DNA from: Bacillota bacterium | GTDB taxonomy: Bacteria; Bacillota; Bacilli; Bu12 | Assembly: GCA_014896485.1 (NCBI GenBank) | Contig: JADBKH010000018.1 | Coordinates: 1 to 45,000, forward strand | DNA length: 45,000 nt | Reading direction: 5' to 3' | Shown here: piece by piece, positions 24,789-35,096 of the stretch | Layout of the letters: each line of letters starts with the position of its first letter | Numbering within the stretch: the first letter of the stretch is position 1 | Position numbers and translations under genes: made by a program | The notes under the pieces: model-generated | Seen by the model: only the letters and a program-made list of their open reading frames with translations | The model's database searches: none | What the model was told of the DNA's origin: nothing

Positions 24789-25690
24789 AGTCCGTGCCGT
24801 TTGCAGAGAGTGGATTGCCGTTTTTAGGGGCAGATGCTGCCTTGCCAGAGGCAGAGATTGCGCTGTACGGCATGCCGATGGACTGGACCGTCTCCTGGCG
24901 GCCAGGGACGCGCTTCGGCCCCCGGGCCATTCGAGCCGCTTCGCCGGTACTGGAGACGTTTAGTCCGTATCAATCGGCTGCCCTCGACGATTGGCGCATT
25001 GCCGATTGTGGCGATCTCGATCTGCCCTTTGGCAATGCATCCCGCTCTCTGCAGATCATTGAAGCTGCCGTAGGAGAATTGGTGGACGCGGGCAAGCGAC
25101 CGGTCGGTATCGGTGGAGAGCATTTGGCAGCCGTGGGGGCGGTACGGGCGCTGGCGGCACGTTATCCCGATCTGCGCCTGCTGCATTGGGATGCACATGC
25201 CGATCTGCGGGAAACTTACGCCGGCGAACCCCTCTCTCATGCCTGTGCCTTGCGCCGGATGAGTGAAGTCGTCGATCCGCAACGCATCTATTCGATGGGC
25301 GTTCGTTCTGCAACGGACCAAGAGTGGCGATGGGCAGAAGGCCACCTCCACTTTTTTCCTTTCGAACTTCTTCGCCCGCTGCAGGCGATCCAGGAAGAAC
25401 TGTCGGGCTACCCGGTCTATCTCACCTTCGACATTGACGTCATCGATCCGGGCTTTTGCCCAGGGACGGGCACGCCCGAGCCTGGCGGGGTGGTTCCCCA
25501 AGAGGCTTTCGAAGCGCTGGCCGCTTTGGCTGATCTGCACTGGGTTGGCTTTGATCTGGTCGAAGCCGCACCGTCCCTCGATGCCACAGGTGCGACCGCT
25601 GCGCTGGCGGCCAAGCTACTGCGCGAAGGGGTGATCGCATTGGGGCGCGCGCTTTCTAGGCGCCCGGCCTACGATCGGAAGGAGGAGTGA
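24785..25690 (+). CDS. speB: Agmatinase (ureohydrolase family)
   Basis: A 301-residue binuclear manganese ureohydrolase. It would split agmatine into putrescine and urea. The metal ligands are visible in GIGGEH, WDAHADLRE and FDIDVIDPGFCPGTGTPEPGG; the last block is diagnostic of agmatinase-type enzymes. The GTG at 24785 overlaps the speE stop; longer versions from upstream starts would run inside speE and have no family match. It lies between the aminopropyltransferase and argS (gap of two bases). Together with pdaD it completes a route from arginine to putrescine. If speE acts on agmatine, this enzyme might instead hydrolyse N1-aminopropylagmatine. Confidence 0.92.
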   Translation: MKSVPFAESGLPFLGADAALPEAEIALYGMPMDWTVSWRPGTRFGPRAIRAASPVLETFSPYQSAALDDWRIADCGDLDLPFGNASRSLQIIEAAVGELVDAGKRPVGIGGEHLAAVGAVRALAARYPDLRLLHWDAHADLRETYAGEPLSHACALRRMSEVVDPQRIYSMGVRSATDQEWRWAEGHLHFFPFELLRPLQAIQEELSGYPVYLTFDIDVIDPGFCPGTGTPEPGGVVPQEAFEALAALADLHWVGFDLVEAAPSLDATGATAALAAKLLREGVIALGRALSRRPAYDRKEE

Positions 25691-25692
25691 GA

Positions 25693-27360
25693 ATGGCCTA
25701 TGCGCCGCAGGATCCGGTGCGGGCAGCGCTGTGGGATGGGTTGGTGCAGGCAATCGGGCATCAGCAGTGGCCGATCCCAGAAGCGATGACCCTTACCCCC
25801 CCGCCACAGGAAGAACAGGGGGATTATGCCACCAACGCCGCGCTGCTTTTGGCCCGGGAACTTCGACAGCCACCCATGGAAATCGCACAGCGGCTGGCAA
25901 CCGCCCTCGATCGACGATCCTTGGGCCTTGCGTCGGTCGAGGTGGCACCTCCTGGGTTTATCAACCTGCGCCTGTTGCCGCAGACCTTTACTTCTGCTCT
26001 TCCGGGCGTCCTGGCAAAGGGGGAGGCATATGGCCAAGTGGATCTGGGCCAAGGGGAACGGATTAACGTCGAGTTTGTCTCTGCCAATCCGACCGGAGAT
26101 CTACACGTGGGCCACGCCCGTTGGGCCGCCGTCGGGGATAGCCTTTGCAATCTATTGGCTTTTGCCGGTTACGACGTGACACGGGAGTATTACATCAACG
26201 ATGCGGGCCGACAGATCGATCTGATGGCTGACTCGCTGGAAGCACGCTATCGCCAACTGCTTGGCCAGTCGGCAGAGATCCCGCCAGACGGCTATCACGG
26301 GGAGGACCTGCGCGCTTTGGCGCAGGAACTGATCGATCGGCAGGGTGACGTCTTGCTCGCCGAAGATCCCCACGTTCGCCACGATTTTTTCAAGGCCTGG
26401 GGATTGCAGCGCAAGATGGCGGTAATCCGTGAGGATTTGGAAGCGCTCGGCGTACATTTTGACGTTTGGTTTTCAGAGCGATCGCTGTACGAAGGCAAAG
26501 AAGTCGAGGCGGCGCTCGACCAACTGCGACGTCGTGGTGCACTCTACGAACAGGATCAGGCTGTCTGGCTGCGTACCACCGCCTATGGGGACGACAAGGA
26601 TCGCGTCGTGATCAAGTCAGATGGCAGTTATACCTATTTTGCTCCAGATATCGCCTACCACCGCAACAAGCTGGAGCGCGGGTATGATCGGCTGATCGAC
26701 ATCTTTGGTGCCGATCACCATGGTTATGTCCCCCGGCTACGCGCTGCTATCGCCGCTTTGGGCTACGATGCGCAGCGGCTTGAAGTGCTGATCGGACAGG
26801 TTGTCCGCCTCTTTCAAGACGGCCAAGAAGTGAAGATGTCCAAACGCACGGGCCGGTTGGTGACGTTGCGTGAGCTGACCGAGCTGGTCGGTAAAGAGAG
26901 TGCGCGCTACTTTCTGACGATGCGCTCGATCAATACCGCTTTAGACTTCGATTTGGATCTGGCACGCACCCAATCCAATGCCAATCCGGTCTATTACGTG
27001 CAGTATGCCCATGCCCGTATTGCCAGCCTGCTGCGCCAAGCCGAGCAAAGCGGAGAAACTTTCCATGCATCGCAGGCCGACTGGTCGTTGCTGGGCGAGG
27101 GGAATGCCTTGGCTGTAGTCAAAGCGGTACTGACCTATCCCGACGTGATCGCGGAAGCGGCCCGTGCACGAGCTCCTCACCGTCTCAATGCCTATCTCTA
27201 TGAGCTCGCAGGCGTTTTTCATGCCTTTTACAACCAAAACCGAATCTTGGGTCAAGCCCTTCCCCTGACCCAAGCCCGCCTAGGGCTCTCCATCCTTGTC
27301 GGGCAGATCCTGCGCAGCGGGTTACGGATTTTGGGGATTACAGCACCTGAGCAGATGTAA
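25693..27360 (+). CDS. argS: Arginyl-tRNA synthetase
   Basis: A 555-residue class I synthetase that charges tRNA-Arg. The N-terminal additional domain (about residues 1-115) recognises the tRNA D-loop. The HIGH signature appears as HVGH at 138-141 in VSANPTGDLHVGHAR, the KMSKR loop is at 381-385 followed by TGRLVTL, and the helical anticodon-binding domain ends in GLRILGITAPEQM, a typical ArgS terminus. The ATG at 25693 follows GGAAGGAGGAG and is three bases after the agmatinase stop, so it belongs to the arginine/polyamine operon. The same speE-speB-argS-rpoE-pyrG order is known in Bacilli. No T-box leader is visible. Confidence 0.97.
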   Translation: MAYAPQDPVRAALWDGLVQAIGHQQWPIPEAMTLTPPPQEEQGDYATNAALLLARELRQPPMEIAQRLATALDRRSLGLASVEVAPPGFINLRLLPQTFTSALPGVLAKGEAYGQVDLGQGERINVEFVSANPTGDLHVGHARWAAVGDSLCNLLAFAGYDVTREYYINDAGRQIDLMADSLEARYRQLLGQSAEIPPDGYHGEDLRALAQELIDRQGDVLLAEDPHVRHDFFKAWGLQRKMAVIREDLEALGVHFDVWFSERSLYEGKEVEAALDQLRRRGALYEQDQAVWLRTTAYGDDKDRVVIKSDGSYTYFAPDIAYHRNKLERGYDRLIDIFGADHHGYVPRLRAAIAALGYDAQRLEVLIGQVVRLFQDGQEVKMSKRTGRLVTLRELTELVGKESARYFLTMRSINTALDFDLDLARTQSNANPVYYVQYAHARIASLLRQAEQSGETFHASQADWSLLGEGNALAVVKAVLTYPDVIAEAARARAPHRLNAYLYELAGVFHAFYNQNRILGQALPLTQARLGLSILVGQILRSGLRILGITAPEQM

Positions 27361-27368
27361 AGGGCCCG

Positions 27369-27377
27369 TGGTACAAT
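27369..27377 (+). promoter_or_regulatory. Extended -10 promoter before rpoE
   Basis: TGGTACAAT combines a TGn extension and a TACAAT hexamer 24 bases upstream of the rpoE ATG. No clear -35 is seen because that region is the 3' end of argS. It would allow rpoE-pyrG to be expressed independently of the polyamine genes. Confidence 0.4.
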
Positions 27378-27400
27378 TGCAAAAGATGAGGAGATGGACG

Positions 27401-29553
<2,153 letters not shown>

Positions 29554-29615
29554 AGTGGACTTGCCACGGCCTGTCCACGAAAGAGAGGAAGTTACGAGCG
29601 CAAGGGGGTACCGCC

Positions 29616-30074
29616 ATGGAAGGGGCAAGGCCGTTGCTTTTGGTCGTCGACGATCAACATGGCATTCGTATCCTCATCCACGAGCTGTTCACACCGGAAG
29701 GTGTCGAGGTGGAAGGGGTGCGCAACGGCGAAGAGGCATCGGCATTCATTCGCCGTCGACGCCCAGACGTGGTGCTGTTGGATCTGAAGATGCCAGGGAT
29801 GGATGGTATGCATTTATTGCAGGAGATGCTTGCTATCGACAAGACGATCAAGATCATTGTCATGACAGCTTATGGGGAAACCGAAACGTTTCGGCAGATG
29901 GAAGCGCTGGGCGTAGTCGATCACTTTACCAAGCCTTTCGATATCATGGCCTTGCGCGCCGCAGTCCTCAACCAGCTGCAATGGACGCCCGGACAGCCCT
30001 GGCCGCCCAGCCCAAAGCATGACGCCAGTCCTCCCTCCCAAGAAAACGGACATCCTTTTTTCCACCCAAAGTGA
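29616..30074 (+). CDS. spo0F: Sporulation phosphorelay response regulator Spo0F
   Basis: A single-domain receiver that passes phosphate from sporulation kinases to Spo0B. Active-site residues are D12/D13, the phosphorylated D56 in VLLDLKMPGMDG, T84 in VMTAYGE and K106 in HFTKPFD, a constant two-residue shift from Bacillus Spo0F. DDQHGIRILIHELF is typical of Spo0F, as is the location between pyrG and fba. At 152 residues it is about 28 longer than B. subtilis Spo0F; the extra C-terminal part is Pro/Ser/His-rich and looks disordered. The ATG follows AAGGGGG. The short gap after pyrG holds no recognisable sigma-H promoter. Confidence 0.92.
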   Translation: MEGARPLLLVVDDQHGIRILIHELFTPEGVEVEGVRNGEEASAFIRRRRPDVVLLDLKMPGMDGMHLLQEMLAIDKTIKIIVMTAYGETETFRQMEALGVVDHFTKPFDIMALRAAVLNQLQWTPGQPWPPSPKHDASPPSQENGHPFFHPK

Positions 30075-30117
30075 GCGTTACAGTAGAGCATGCGTGCAAG
30101 GTCAAGGAGGAAGAGCC

Positions 30118-30966
30118 ATGTCATTTGCGACGTTGAAAGAACTCTTGGACCCAGCACTGGAGGGCCATTATGCGGTCGGCGCCTTCAATGTCAACAACTT
30201 GGAATGGCTACAAGCCATCGTTCAGGCGGCGGAAGAAGAGCGTGCGCCGCTCATTCTGCAAGCATCAGAAAACGCCCTGGCATATATGGGATTGCGCAAC
30301 TTTGCGGCACTGGCGCGTATTGCTGCCGAGGAGAGCACGGTTCCCATCGCGATTCACTTGGACCATGGGAAATCGTTTCAGACGGCCATGCGTGCGTTGC
30401 GTGAGGGATTTACTTCGATCATGATCGACACATCGGCCTTGCCATATGATCAAAATGTCGAACAGACGCGCAAAGCAGTCGAAGCAGCGGGAGCGCTGGG
30501 GTTGGCTGTCGAAGCGGAATTGGGCAAGATCGGGACAACGGCCGAAATGGAAGAAAATCCGGCGCTGTATACCGATCCGCAAGAGGCCAAAGACTTCATT
30601 GACCGGACCGGCGCTTATGCGTTGGCCGCATCGGTCGGTTCTGCCCACGGCGTCTACAAGGCAGAACCCCGTCTGGATTTCGACCGCATGCGCCGGATGC
30701 GTGCGCTTTTGCCGCAGACGCCCCTGGTCCTCCACGGCGGCAGTGGCATACCTGACGAACAAATCCGTCAAGCTATCGCTATCGGGGTGGCGAAAATCAA
30801 CGTCAACACCGAGAACCAGGTGGCGTTTACGCGCAAACTGCGTGAAGTGCTCGCAGCGGATGCCAAAGTCTACGATCCGCGCAAAGTACTCGGTCCCGGG
30901 CGGGATGCGATCGTCGAAGCGGTTCGGGAGAAGATGCGGCTTTTCGGTACCAGCGGCAAGGCTTGA
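30118..30966 (+). CDS. fba: Class II fructose-bisphosphate aldolase
   Basis: A 282-residue zinc aldolase that interconverts fructose 1,6-bisphosphate with dihydroxyacetone phosphate and glyceraldehyde 3-phosphate. Zinc ligands and active-site residues are in VPIAIHLDHGKSF, GLAVEAELGKIG, GSAHGVYK and PLVLHGGSGIPDEQI; KINVNTENQ binds phosphate. The length is that of Bacillus FbaA. The ATG at 30118 is seven bases after AAGGAGGAAGAG; starts further upstream would run through the spo0F end. It lies between spo0F and the transaldolase gene (18-base gap), as in B. subtilis. Confidence 0.95.
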   Translation: MSFATLKELLDPALEGHYAVGAFNVNNLEWLQAIVQAAEEERAPLILQASENALAYMGLRNFAALARIAAEESTVPIAIHLDHGKSFQTAMRALREGFTSIMIDTSALPYDQNVEQTRKAVEAAGALGLAVEAELGKIGTTAEMEENPALYTDPQEAKDFIDRTGAYALAASVGSAHGVYKAEPRLDFDRMRRMRALLPQTPLVLHGGSGIPDEQIRQAIAIGVAKINVNTENQVAFTRKLREVLAADAKVYDPRKVLGPGRDAIVEAVREKMRLFGTSGKA

Positions 30967-30984
30967 TCGAAAGGGGAAATCGCT

Positions 30985-31647
30985 TTGAAACTCTTTTTGG
31001 ATTCAGCCAATGTCGATCAGATCCGTGAAGTGTGGGAGCTTGGGATCTTGGACGGGGTGACCACCAATCCCACGCTCGTTGCGCAGCAGGGGCGCGCCTT
31101 TCTCGATGTGCTCAAAGAGATCCTCGATATTGTCGACGGGCCGGTCAACGCCGAGGTGGTGGCAACCGAAGCCGAAGCCATGGTGGAAGAAGGAGAGCGA
31201 CTGGCAGAGCTGTCCAAGAATGTCGTCGTCAAGATTCCGATGACCAAAGATGGCATTAAGGCCGTCAGCCTGCTGAGCAAGCGCAAGATCCATACCAACG
31301 TGACGCTTTGCTTCTCCGCTGCCCAAGCGCTGTTGGCCGGGTTGGCCGGCGCAACCTATGTCAGTCCTTTTATGGGTCGCGTCGACGATATCGATTGGGA
31401 TGGCGTAGAACTGGTGGCGGATATCGCAGAAGTCTACCACAAGCAAGGGATAGAGACGCAGATCTTGGCTGCCTCCTGTCGCCACCCGCTGCATGTGACC
31501 CAGGCAGCGGCAGCTGGCGCAGACGTGGTGACCATGCCCTATGAGGTCTTTGAGAAGCTCTTCCATCATCCGTTGACGGATATCGGCTTGAAACGTTTCC
31601 TGGACGATTGGGAAAAAGCCAAAGCGGTCTTAGGGGGCATCCAGTGA
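30985..31647 (+). CDS. tal: Transaldolase, small TalC/fructose-6-phosphate aldolase type
   Basis: A 220-residue Schiff-base aldolase of the pentose phosphate pathway. It begins with FLDSANVDQIREV and GVTTNPTLVAQQG; the catalytic lysine is in NVVVKIPMTKDGI, followed by HTNVTLCFSAAQALLA and YVSPFMGRVDDI. The short length is that of the TalC/FSA subfamily, equivalent to B. subtilis YwjH. Members act either as transaldolases or as fructose-6-phosphate aldolases; the gene context in Bacilli favours transaldolase. The start is TTG with AAAGGGG upstream. Its stop overlaps the murA start (GTGA). Confidence 0.92.
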   Translation: MKLFLDSANVDQIREVWELGILDGVTTNPTLVAQQGRAFLDVLKEILDIVDGPVNAEVVATEAEAMVEEGERLAELSKNVVVKIPMTKDGIKAVSLLSKRKIHTNVTLCFSAAQALLAGLAGATYVSPFMGRVDDIDWDGVELVADIAEVYHKQGIETQILAASCRHPLHVTQAAAAGADVVTMPYEVFEKLFHHPLTDIGLKRFLDDWEKAKAVLGGIQ

Positions 31648-32960
31648 GTCTTTCTGTAAAGACAGAAGGGCAGAGACGGCCTCCTGATCTCCGCTTGCAC
31701 GAGAATGCAGAGGAGCGGCTGCACATCTTTGGAGGACGGCGCCTTCGGGGAGAGATACGGGTCAGTGGGGCAAAGAACAGTGCCATTGCCCTGATGCCCG
31801 CGGCCTTGTTGGGTGACTCTCCTTCTGTCATTGAGAATGTTCCACGCATTACCGACGTCAGCCGCTACATTACGTTGTTGCACTTGTTGGGGGCAGAGAT
31901 GGACTGCTCCGAAAATACGGTGACGATCGATCCCCAGCAGGTGACGTCTGCGGCGCTCGACGGAGAACCGGTCCGAGCGATGCGTGCCTCTTATTACCTG
32001 ATGGGCGCCTTGTTGGGTCGCTTTCACGAAGCGCATGTCGGCATGCCGGGAGGATGCGATCTGGGCCCTCGACCCATCGATCAGCACTTGAAGGGCTTTG
32101 AGGCATTGGGCGCCGAGGTAGAGGTGCAGGGGGGGCTGGTGCACCTGCAGGCCAAGGAGTTGCATGGGGCACGGATCTACCTCGACGTGGTCTCGGTTGG
32201 GGCGACAATCAACCTGCTGTTGGCAGCAGCACGTGCCGATGGACAGACGATCATCGAAAACGCGGCACGCGAGCCCGAGGTGGTCGATCTGGCCAACTTT
32301 CTCTGCGCGATGGGTGCCCAGATCCGGGGGGCCGGCACCGATACCATCCGCATCCAAGGGGTATCCCATCTGCATGGGGCAGCCTATTCCTGCATTCCCG
32401 ATCGTATTGAAGCCGGGACATACATGATTGCCGCAGCTGCCACCAAGGGACGTCTTCGTGTCAGTGGTGTCATTCCGACACACCTGGATCCGCTGATCGC
32501 GAAGTTGCGCGAAATTGGTGTACGCGTCGAAGAAGACGGTGATGCCCTGCTGGTCGACGGAAGCTATCCTGGACAGCATGCCGTCGATATCAAGACGCAG
32601 CCTTACCCGGGCTTTCCGACCGATCTCCAACAACCGATGACCGCCTACCTGGCCATTGTCCCCGGGACCAGCATCATCACCGATACGATCTATGAATCCC
32701 GCTTTCGCCATGTCAACGAGCTAAAGCGCATGGGGGCAGACATCCGCGTACAAGGGCGCACGGCCGTGGTGGAAGGCGTGCCTCAGTTGACCGGGGCTGC
32801 CGTGACGGCGAGCGACTTGCGCGCAGGGGCTGCCCTGTTGGTAGCCGGATTGGAAGCGGAAGGGGAGACGATCGTTGACGGCCTGATCTATTTGGATCGC
32901 GGGTACGAACATTTCGAGGAGAAGCTGGCCGCAGTGGGTGCGCAACTCCAACGAAAATAG
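31644..32960 (+). CDS. murA: UDP-N-acetylglucosamine 1-carboxyvinyltransferase (second MurA type)
   Basis: A 438-residue enzyme for the first committed step of peptidoglycan synthesis, transferring enolpyruvate to UDP-GlcNAc. GEIRVSGAKNSAIALMPAAL near the N-terminus, the catalytic Cys138 in MPGGCDLGPRPIDQH (the fosfomycin target), GATINLLLAAA, YSCIPDRIEAGTYMI, KTQPYPGFPTDLQQP and the FRHVNELKRMGA block are all present. The GTG at 31644 is selected because AGGGGG precedes it by seven bases and it overlaps the tal stop; this gives about 24 residues before the usual family start. Its place matches murZ (murAB) of B. subtilis, so another murA near the atp operon is likely. Confidence 0.93.
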   Translation: MSLSVKTEGQRRPPDLRLHENAEERLHIFGGRRLRGEIRVSGAKNSAIALMPAALLGDSPSVIENVPRITDVSRYITLLHLLGAEMDCSENTVTIDPQQVTSAALDGEPVRAMRASYYLMGALLGRFHEAHVGMPGGCDLGPRPIDQHLKGFEALGAEVEVQGGLVHLQAKELHGARIYLDVVSVGATINLLLAAARADGQTIIENAAREPEVVDLANFLCAMGAQIRGAGTDTIRIQGVSHLHGAAYSCIPDRIEAGTYMIAAAATKGRLRVSGVIPTHLDPLIAKLREIGVRVEEDGDALLVDGSYPGQHAVDIKTQPYPGFPTDLQQPMTAYLAIVPGTSIITDTIYESRFRHVNELKRMGADIRVQGRTAVVEGVPQLTGAAVTASDLRAGAALLVAGLEAEGETIVDGLIYLDRGYEHFEEKLAAVGAQLQRK

Positions 32961-32984
32961 CCAGGAAAAAGCAAAGGGTTCAAA

Positions 32985-33017
32985 AAAGGACGAGGCAGCG
33001 TCACTGCTTCGTCCTTT
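32985..33017 (-). terminator. Terminator of rho (possibly bidirectional with murA)
   Basis: AAAGGACGAGGCAG pairs with CTGCTTCGTCCTTT around a five-base loop, with one G-T wobble. Read on the minus strand the stem is followed by a run of six T (32987-32982), so it terminates the rho transcript; on the plus strand the stem is followed by only TTTGCC, giving a weaker stop for murA. Confidence 0.65.
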
Positions 33018-33157
33018 GCCAAGAAGGGGAGAGAGGAAGGCTCGTGGGCATCGCACAGACGCACGTTGCAAGCTTGCACGAGCGGCCGTGTTTGCTACCG
33101 TGCCTATCCTTAGGTTAACCCGAAAAGGAGGAAATCATACTTGCCCAACCTGTCCGC

Positions 33158-34450
33158 TTATACGGAAGCAGCGGAAGCCGGTGCAGCGGTGTGCCTGTTG
33201 GAGCGTGTGCTTCCGGTGAGACGGATGCGTTCCAGAAATTCCGCGTTGGTTTTGGTCGAGGCGAGCATTTTGAGAAAATTGTCAATCACATCTGGCGAAT
33301 CGACCAGCACGCGGCGAAGGTTCCATAGCTTTTCTAGGGTATCGTGATCGAGAAGCAACTCTTCTTTACGGGTCCCCGACTTGAGAATATCAATGGCGGG
33401 AAAGATGCGGCGCTCCGAGAGCCGGCGGTCCAAGACCAACTCCATGTTTCCTGTTCCTTTAAATTCCTCGTAGATAACATCATCCATACGGCTGCCGGTA
33501 TCGACCAGGCAAGTCGCCAAGATGGTCAGGCTCCCACCTTCTTCGATGTTGCGCGCTGCACCAAAGAAACGCTTCGGACGGTGGAAGGCCGCTGGATCGA
33601 TGCCACCAGAGAGCGTGCGCCCGGAAGGCGGAACGACCAGGTTATAGGCTCGTGTCAACCGCGTAATCGAATCCACCAGGATGACCACGTCTTTTTTTGC
33701 TTCAACCAAGCGTTTGGCTCGCTCCAAGACGAGTTCAGCCACCCGAATGTGGTTTTCTGGTAACTCGTCGAAAGTCGAAGCGACCACTTCGGCCCGTACG
33801 GAACGCTGCATATCGGTCACTTCTTCGGGACGCTCGTCGATCAGCAGCACGAACAGTTCGGTTTCGGGGTAATTGTGGGCGATCGCGTTGGCTACATTTT
33901 TGAGTAGGACCGTTTTTCCCGCCTTGGGCGGTGCTACGATTAACCCCCGCTGCCCGCGACCAATCGGGACGAGGAGATCGATGATCCGGGTCGACAGCTC
34001 GGGCGGATCGTTTTCCAACACGAAACGTTCCTTGGGAAAAAGCGGGGTCAGGGCAGCGAAGTGCAGCCGTTCTGCCGCCTGTTCGGGCGCAACGCCGTTG
34101 ACGGCCTCGACATGTAGCATGGCAAACCAGCGCTCGTTCTCTTTCGGGGGACGGACGCGACCAGAGACCCGATCTCCAGGGCGCAAGTCGAAACGGCGGA
34201 TTTGGGAAGCGGAAATGTAGATATCTTCGTCCGAGGGGAGGTAGCCAACGGCACGCAGGAACCCATATCCTTCACTCATCACTTCGAGCGTGCCTTCTGC
34301 GAAGAGTAGGCCATCCTTTTCTGTCGCCGCTTTGAGGATGGCAAAAATGAGTTCGCGCTTCTTCATCTGGCTGTATCCTTCTACATGATGCTCTTTGGCC
34401 AGCCTGTAGAGGTCAGCCAGCTTCAGCGCTTCGAGATCGCTAAATTCCAA
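33158..34450 (-). CDS. rho: Transcription termination factor Rho
   Basis: A 430-residue hexameric RNA helicase. The N-terminal domain ([18 protein letters not shown]) and the cold-shock RNA-binding fold ([26 protein letters not shown]) precede the ATPase with Walker A APPKAGKT (Lys179), [26 protein letters not shown], the Q-loop [15 protein letters not shown] and the R-loop [13 protein letters not shown]-like segment. The start is TTG at 34450, with AAAGGAG eight bases before; longer frames upstream have no family match. After the normal end FLERIR there is a tail of about 20 residues. Unlike the usual murA-rho-rpmE arrangement it is transcribed opposite to both neighbours. Confidence 0.95.
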   Translation of the reverse strand: MEFSDLEALKLADLYRLAKEHHVEGYSQMKKRELIFAILKAATEKDGLLFAEGTLEVMSEGYGFLRAVGYLPSDEDIYISASQIRRFDLRPGDRVSGRVRPPKENERWFAMLHVEAVNGVAPEQAAERLHFAALTPLFPKERFVLENDPPELSTRIIDLLVPIGRGQRGLIVAPPKAGKTVLLKNVANAIAHNYPETELFVLLIDERPEEVTDMQRSVRAEVVASTFDELPENHIRVAELVLERAKRLVEAKKDVVILVDSITRLTRAYNLVVPPSGRTLSGGIDPAAFHRPKRFFGAARNIEEGGSLTILATCLVDTGSRMDDVIYEEFKGTGNMELVLDRRLSERRIFPAIDILKSGTRKEELLLDHDTLEKLWNLRRVLVDSPDVIDNFLKMLASTKTNAEFLERIRLTGSTRSNRHTAAPASAASV

Positions 34451-34574
34451 CCTACGAGCTCCTTTCGATGAGGACAGGCGCACAAAGCAAAGTCGACCAC
34501 CGAGGGGGTGTGCGTCAAAGACGACGTGCGGGAAGAAAAATGCAGAAATCAAAAAGCATGCCGTGAGGCATCTA

Positions 34575-34604
34575 TAGCATACTACAGCAGCACACTTAGC
34601 ATAC
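34575..34604. repeat. Two direct copies of TAGCATAC upstream of rho
   Basis: TAGCATAC occurs at 34575-34582 and 34597-34604, start-to-start distance 22 bases (about two helical turns). On the minus strand each reads GTATGCTA, which includes a possible -10 TATGCT. They may be protein-binding sites or tandem rho promoters. Confidence 0.35.
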
Positions 34605-34685
34605 CATATGCAGGCCCCCATGAAAAGTATCTTCCCCTTGTTGTTTCCTACCCGAACGGGGCGATTCTCCCGGCGTGCACGAGAA

Positions 34686-34715
34686 TTGTCGGGGTCAAGC
34701 GGACCGTGGTATACT
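34686..34715 (+). promoter_or_regulatory. Promoter of rpmE
   Basis: TTGTCG (34686-34691), an 18-base spacer and TATACT (34710-34715), with a TGG extension before the -10. Transcription would start near 34722, leaving a leader of about 100 bases. Confidence 0.55.
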
Positions 34716-34746
34716 TTGCACGCTGACGTTTTCGGCATCCATCGCT

Positions 34747-34770
34747 GGCCTTTGAAAACAAAGAAAGGCC
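34747..34770 (+). promoter_or_regulatory. Leader hairpin of rpmE (possible L31 autoregulatory element or attenuator)
   Basis: GGCCTTT (34747-34753) pairs with AAAGGCC (34764-34770) and is followed by GGTTTT. It lies in the untranslated leader of rpmE. L31 leaders are known regulatory RNAs in Firmicutes, but I cannot match this one to the known structure with certainty; a weak attenuator is the alternative. Confidence 0.3.
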
Positions 34771-34819
34771 GGTTTTATGTCTGCTTGAAGCAATCCTCCT
34801 GAAAGGTGTGCGATACGTG

Positions 34820-35020
34820 ATGAAGAATGCCATTCAGCCGAAGGTCTACTTGGCAACGGTGACCTGTACCTGCGGGAATAGTTTCCAGACACTTTCCACT
34901 AAACCGGAAGTGCATGTCGACATCTGCAACAAGTGTCACCCGCTCTATACGGGGCAACAGCGTTTTGTCGATACCGGGGGTCGGGTAGAGAAGTTCAAGA
35001 AGAAGTACGGGCTCTCCTGA
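34820..35020 (+). CDS. rpmE: 50S ribosomal protein L31 (zinc-binding form)
   Basis: A 66-residue ribosomal protein of the large subunit. The zinc ligands are seen in VTCTCGNSF and [12 protein letters not shown], so this is the Cys-containing RpmE form, not the zinc-independent YtiA type. The ending [14 protein letters not shown] is standard. ATG at 34820 matches the family start (MKxxI.PK); GTG codons at 34808 and 34817 in the same frame are closer to the GAAAGGTG ribosome-binding site and cannot be excluded. It has its own promoter and a leader hairpin. In B. subtilis it follows rho on the same strand; here it is divergent from rho. Confidence 0.95.
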   Translation: MKNAIQPKVYLATVTCTCGNSFQTLSTKPEVHVDICNKCHPLYTGQQRFVDTGGRVEKFKKKYGLS

Positions 35021-35096
35021 GGAGGCAGTCCCGCGATCGCTGTGCTTTGTCGTGAAATTCCCTTTTTCCGCGCACACTACGCGTGGAGGTGGGTCA

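Larger units (their letters stand above)
34451..34819. other. Divergent intergenic region between rho and rpmE
   Basis: About 369 bases without a credible gene. It must contain promoters for both directions and leader sequences. It holds a small hairpin ATGCC-GTGA-GGCAT (near 34558-34571), two copies of TAGCATAC 22 bases apart, the rpmE promoter (34686-34715) and a leader hairpin just before rpmE. On the minus strand TATGCT sequences inside the direct repeats could be -10 elements for rho, giving a leader of over 100 bases. Confidence 0.5.

Noticed and set aside
34451-34738. N-terminal extension of rho by about 96 codons
   Set aside because: It covers the divergent intergenic region with promoters and has no similarity to Rho; TTG 34450 with AAAGGAG is the better start.
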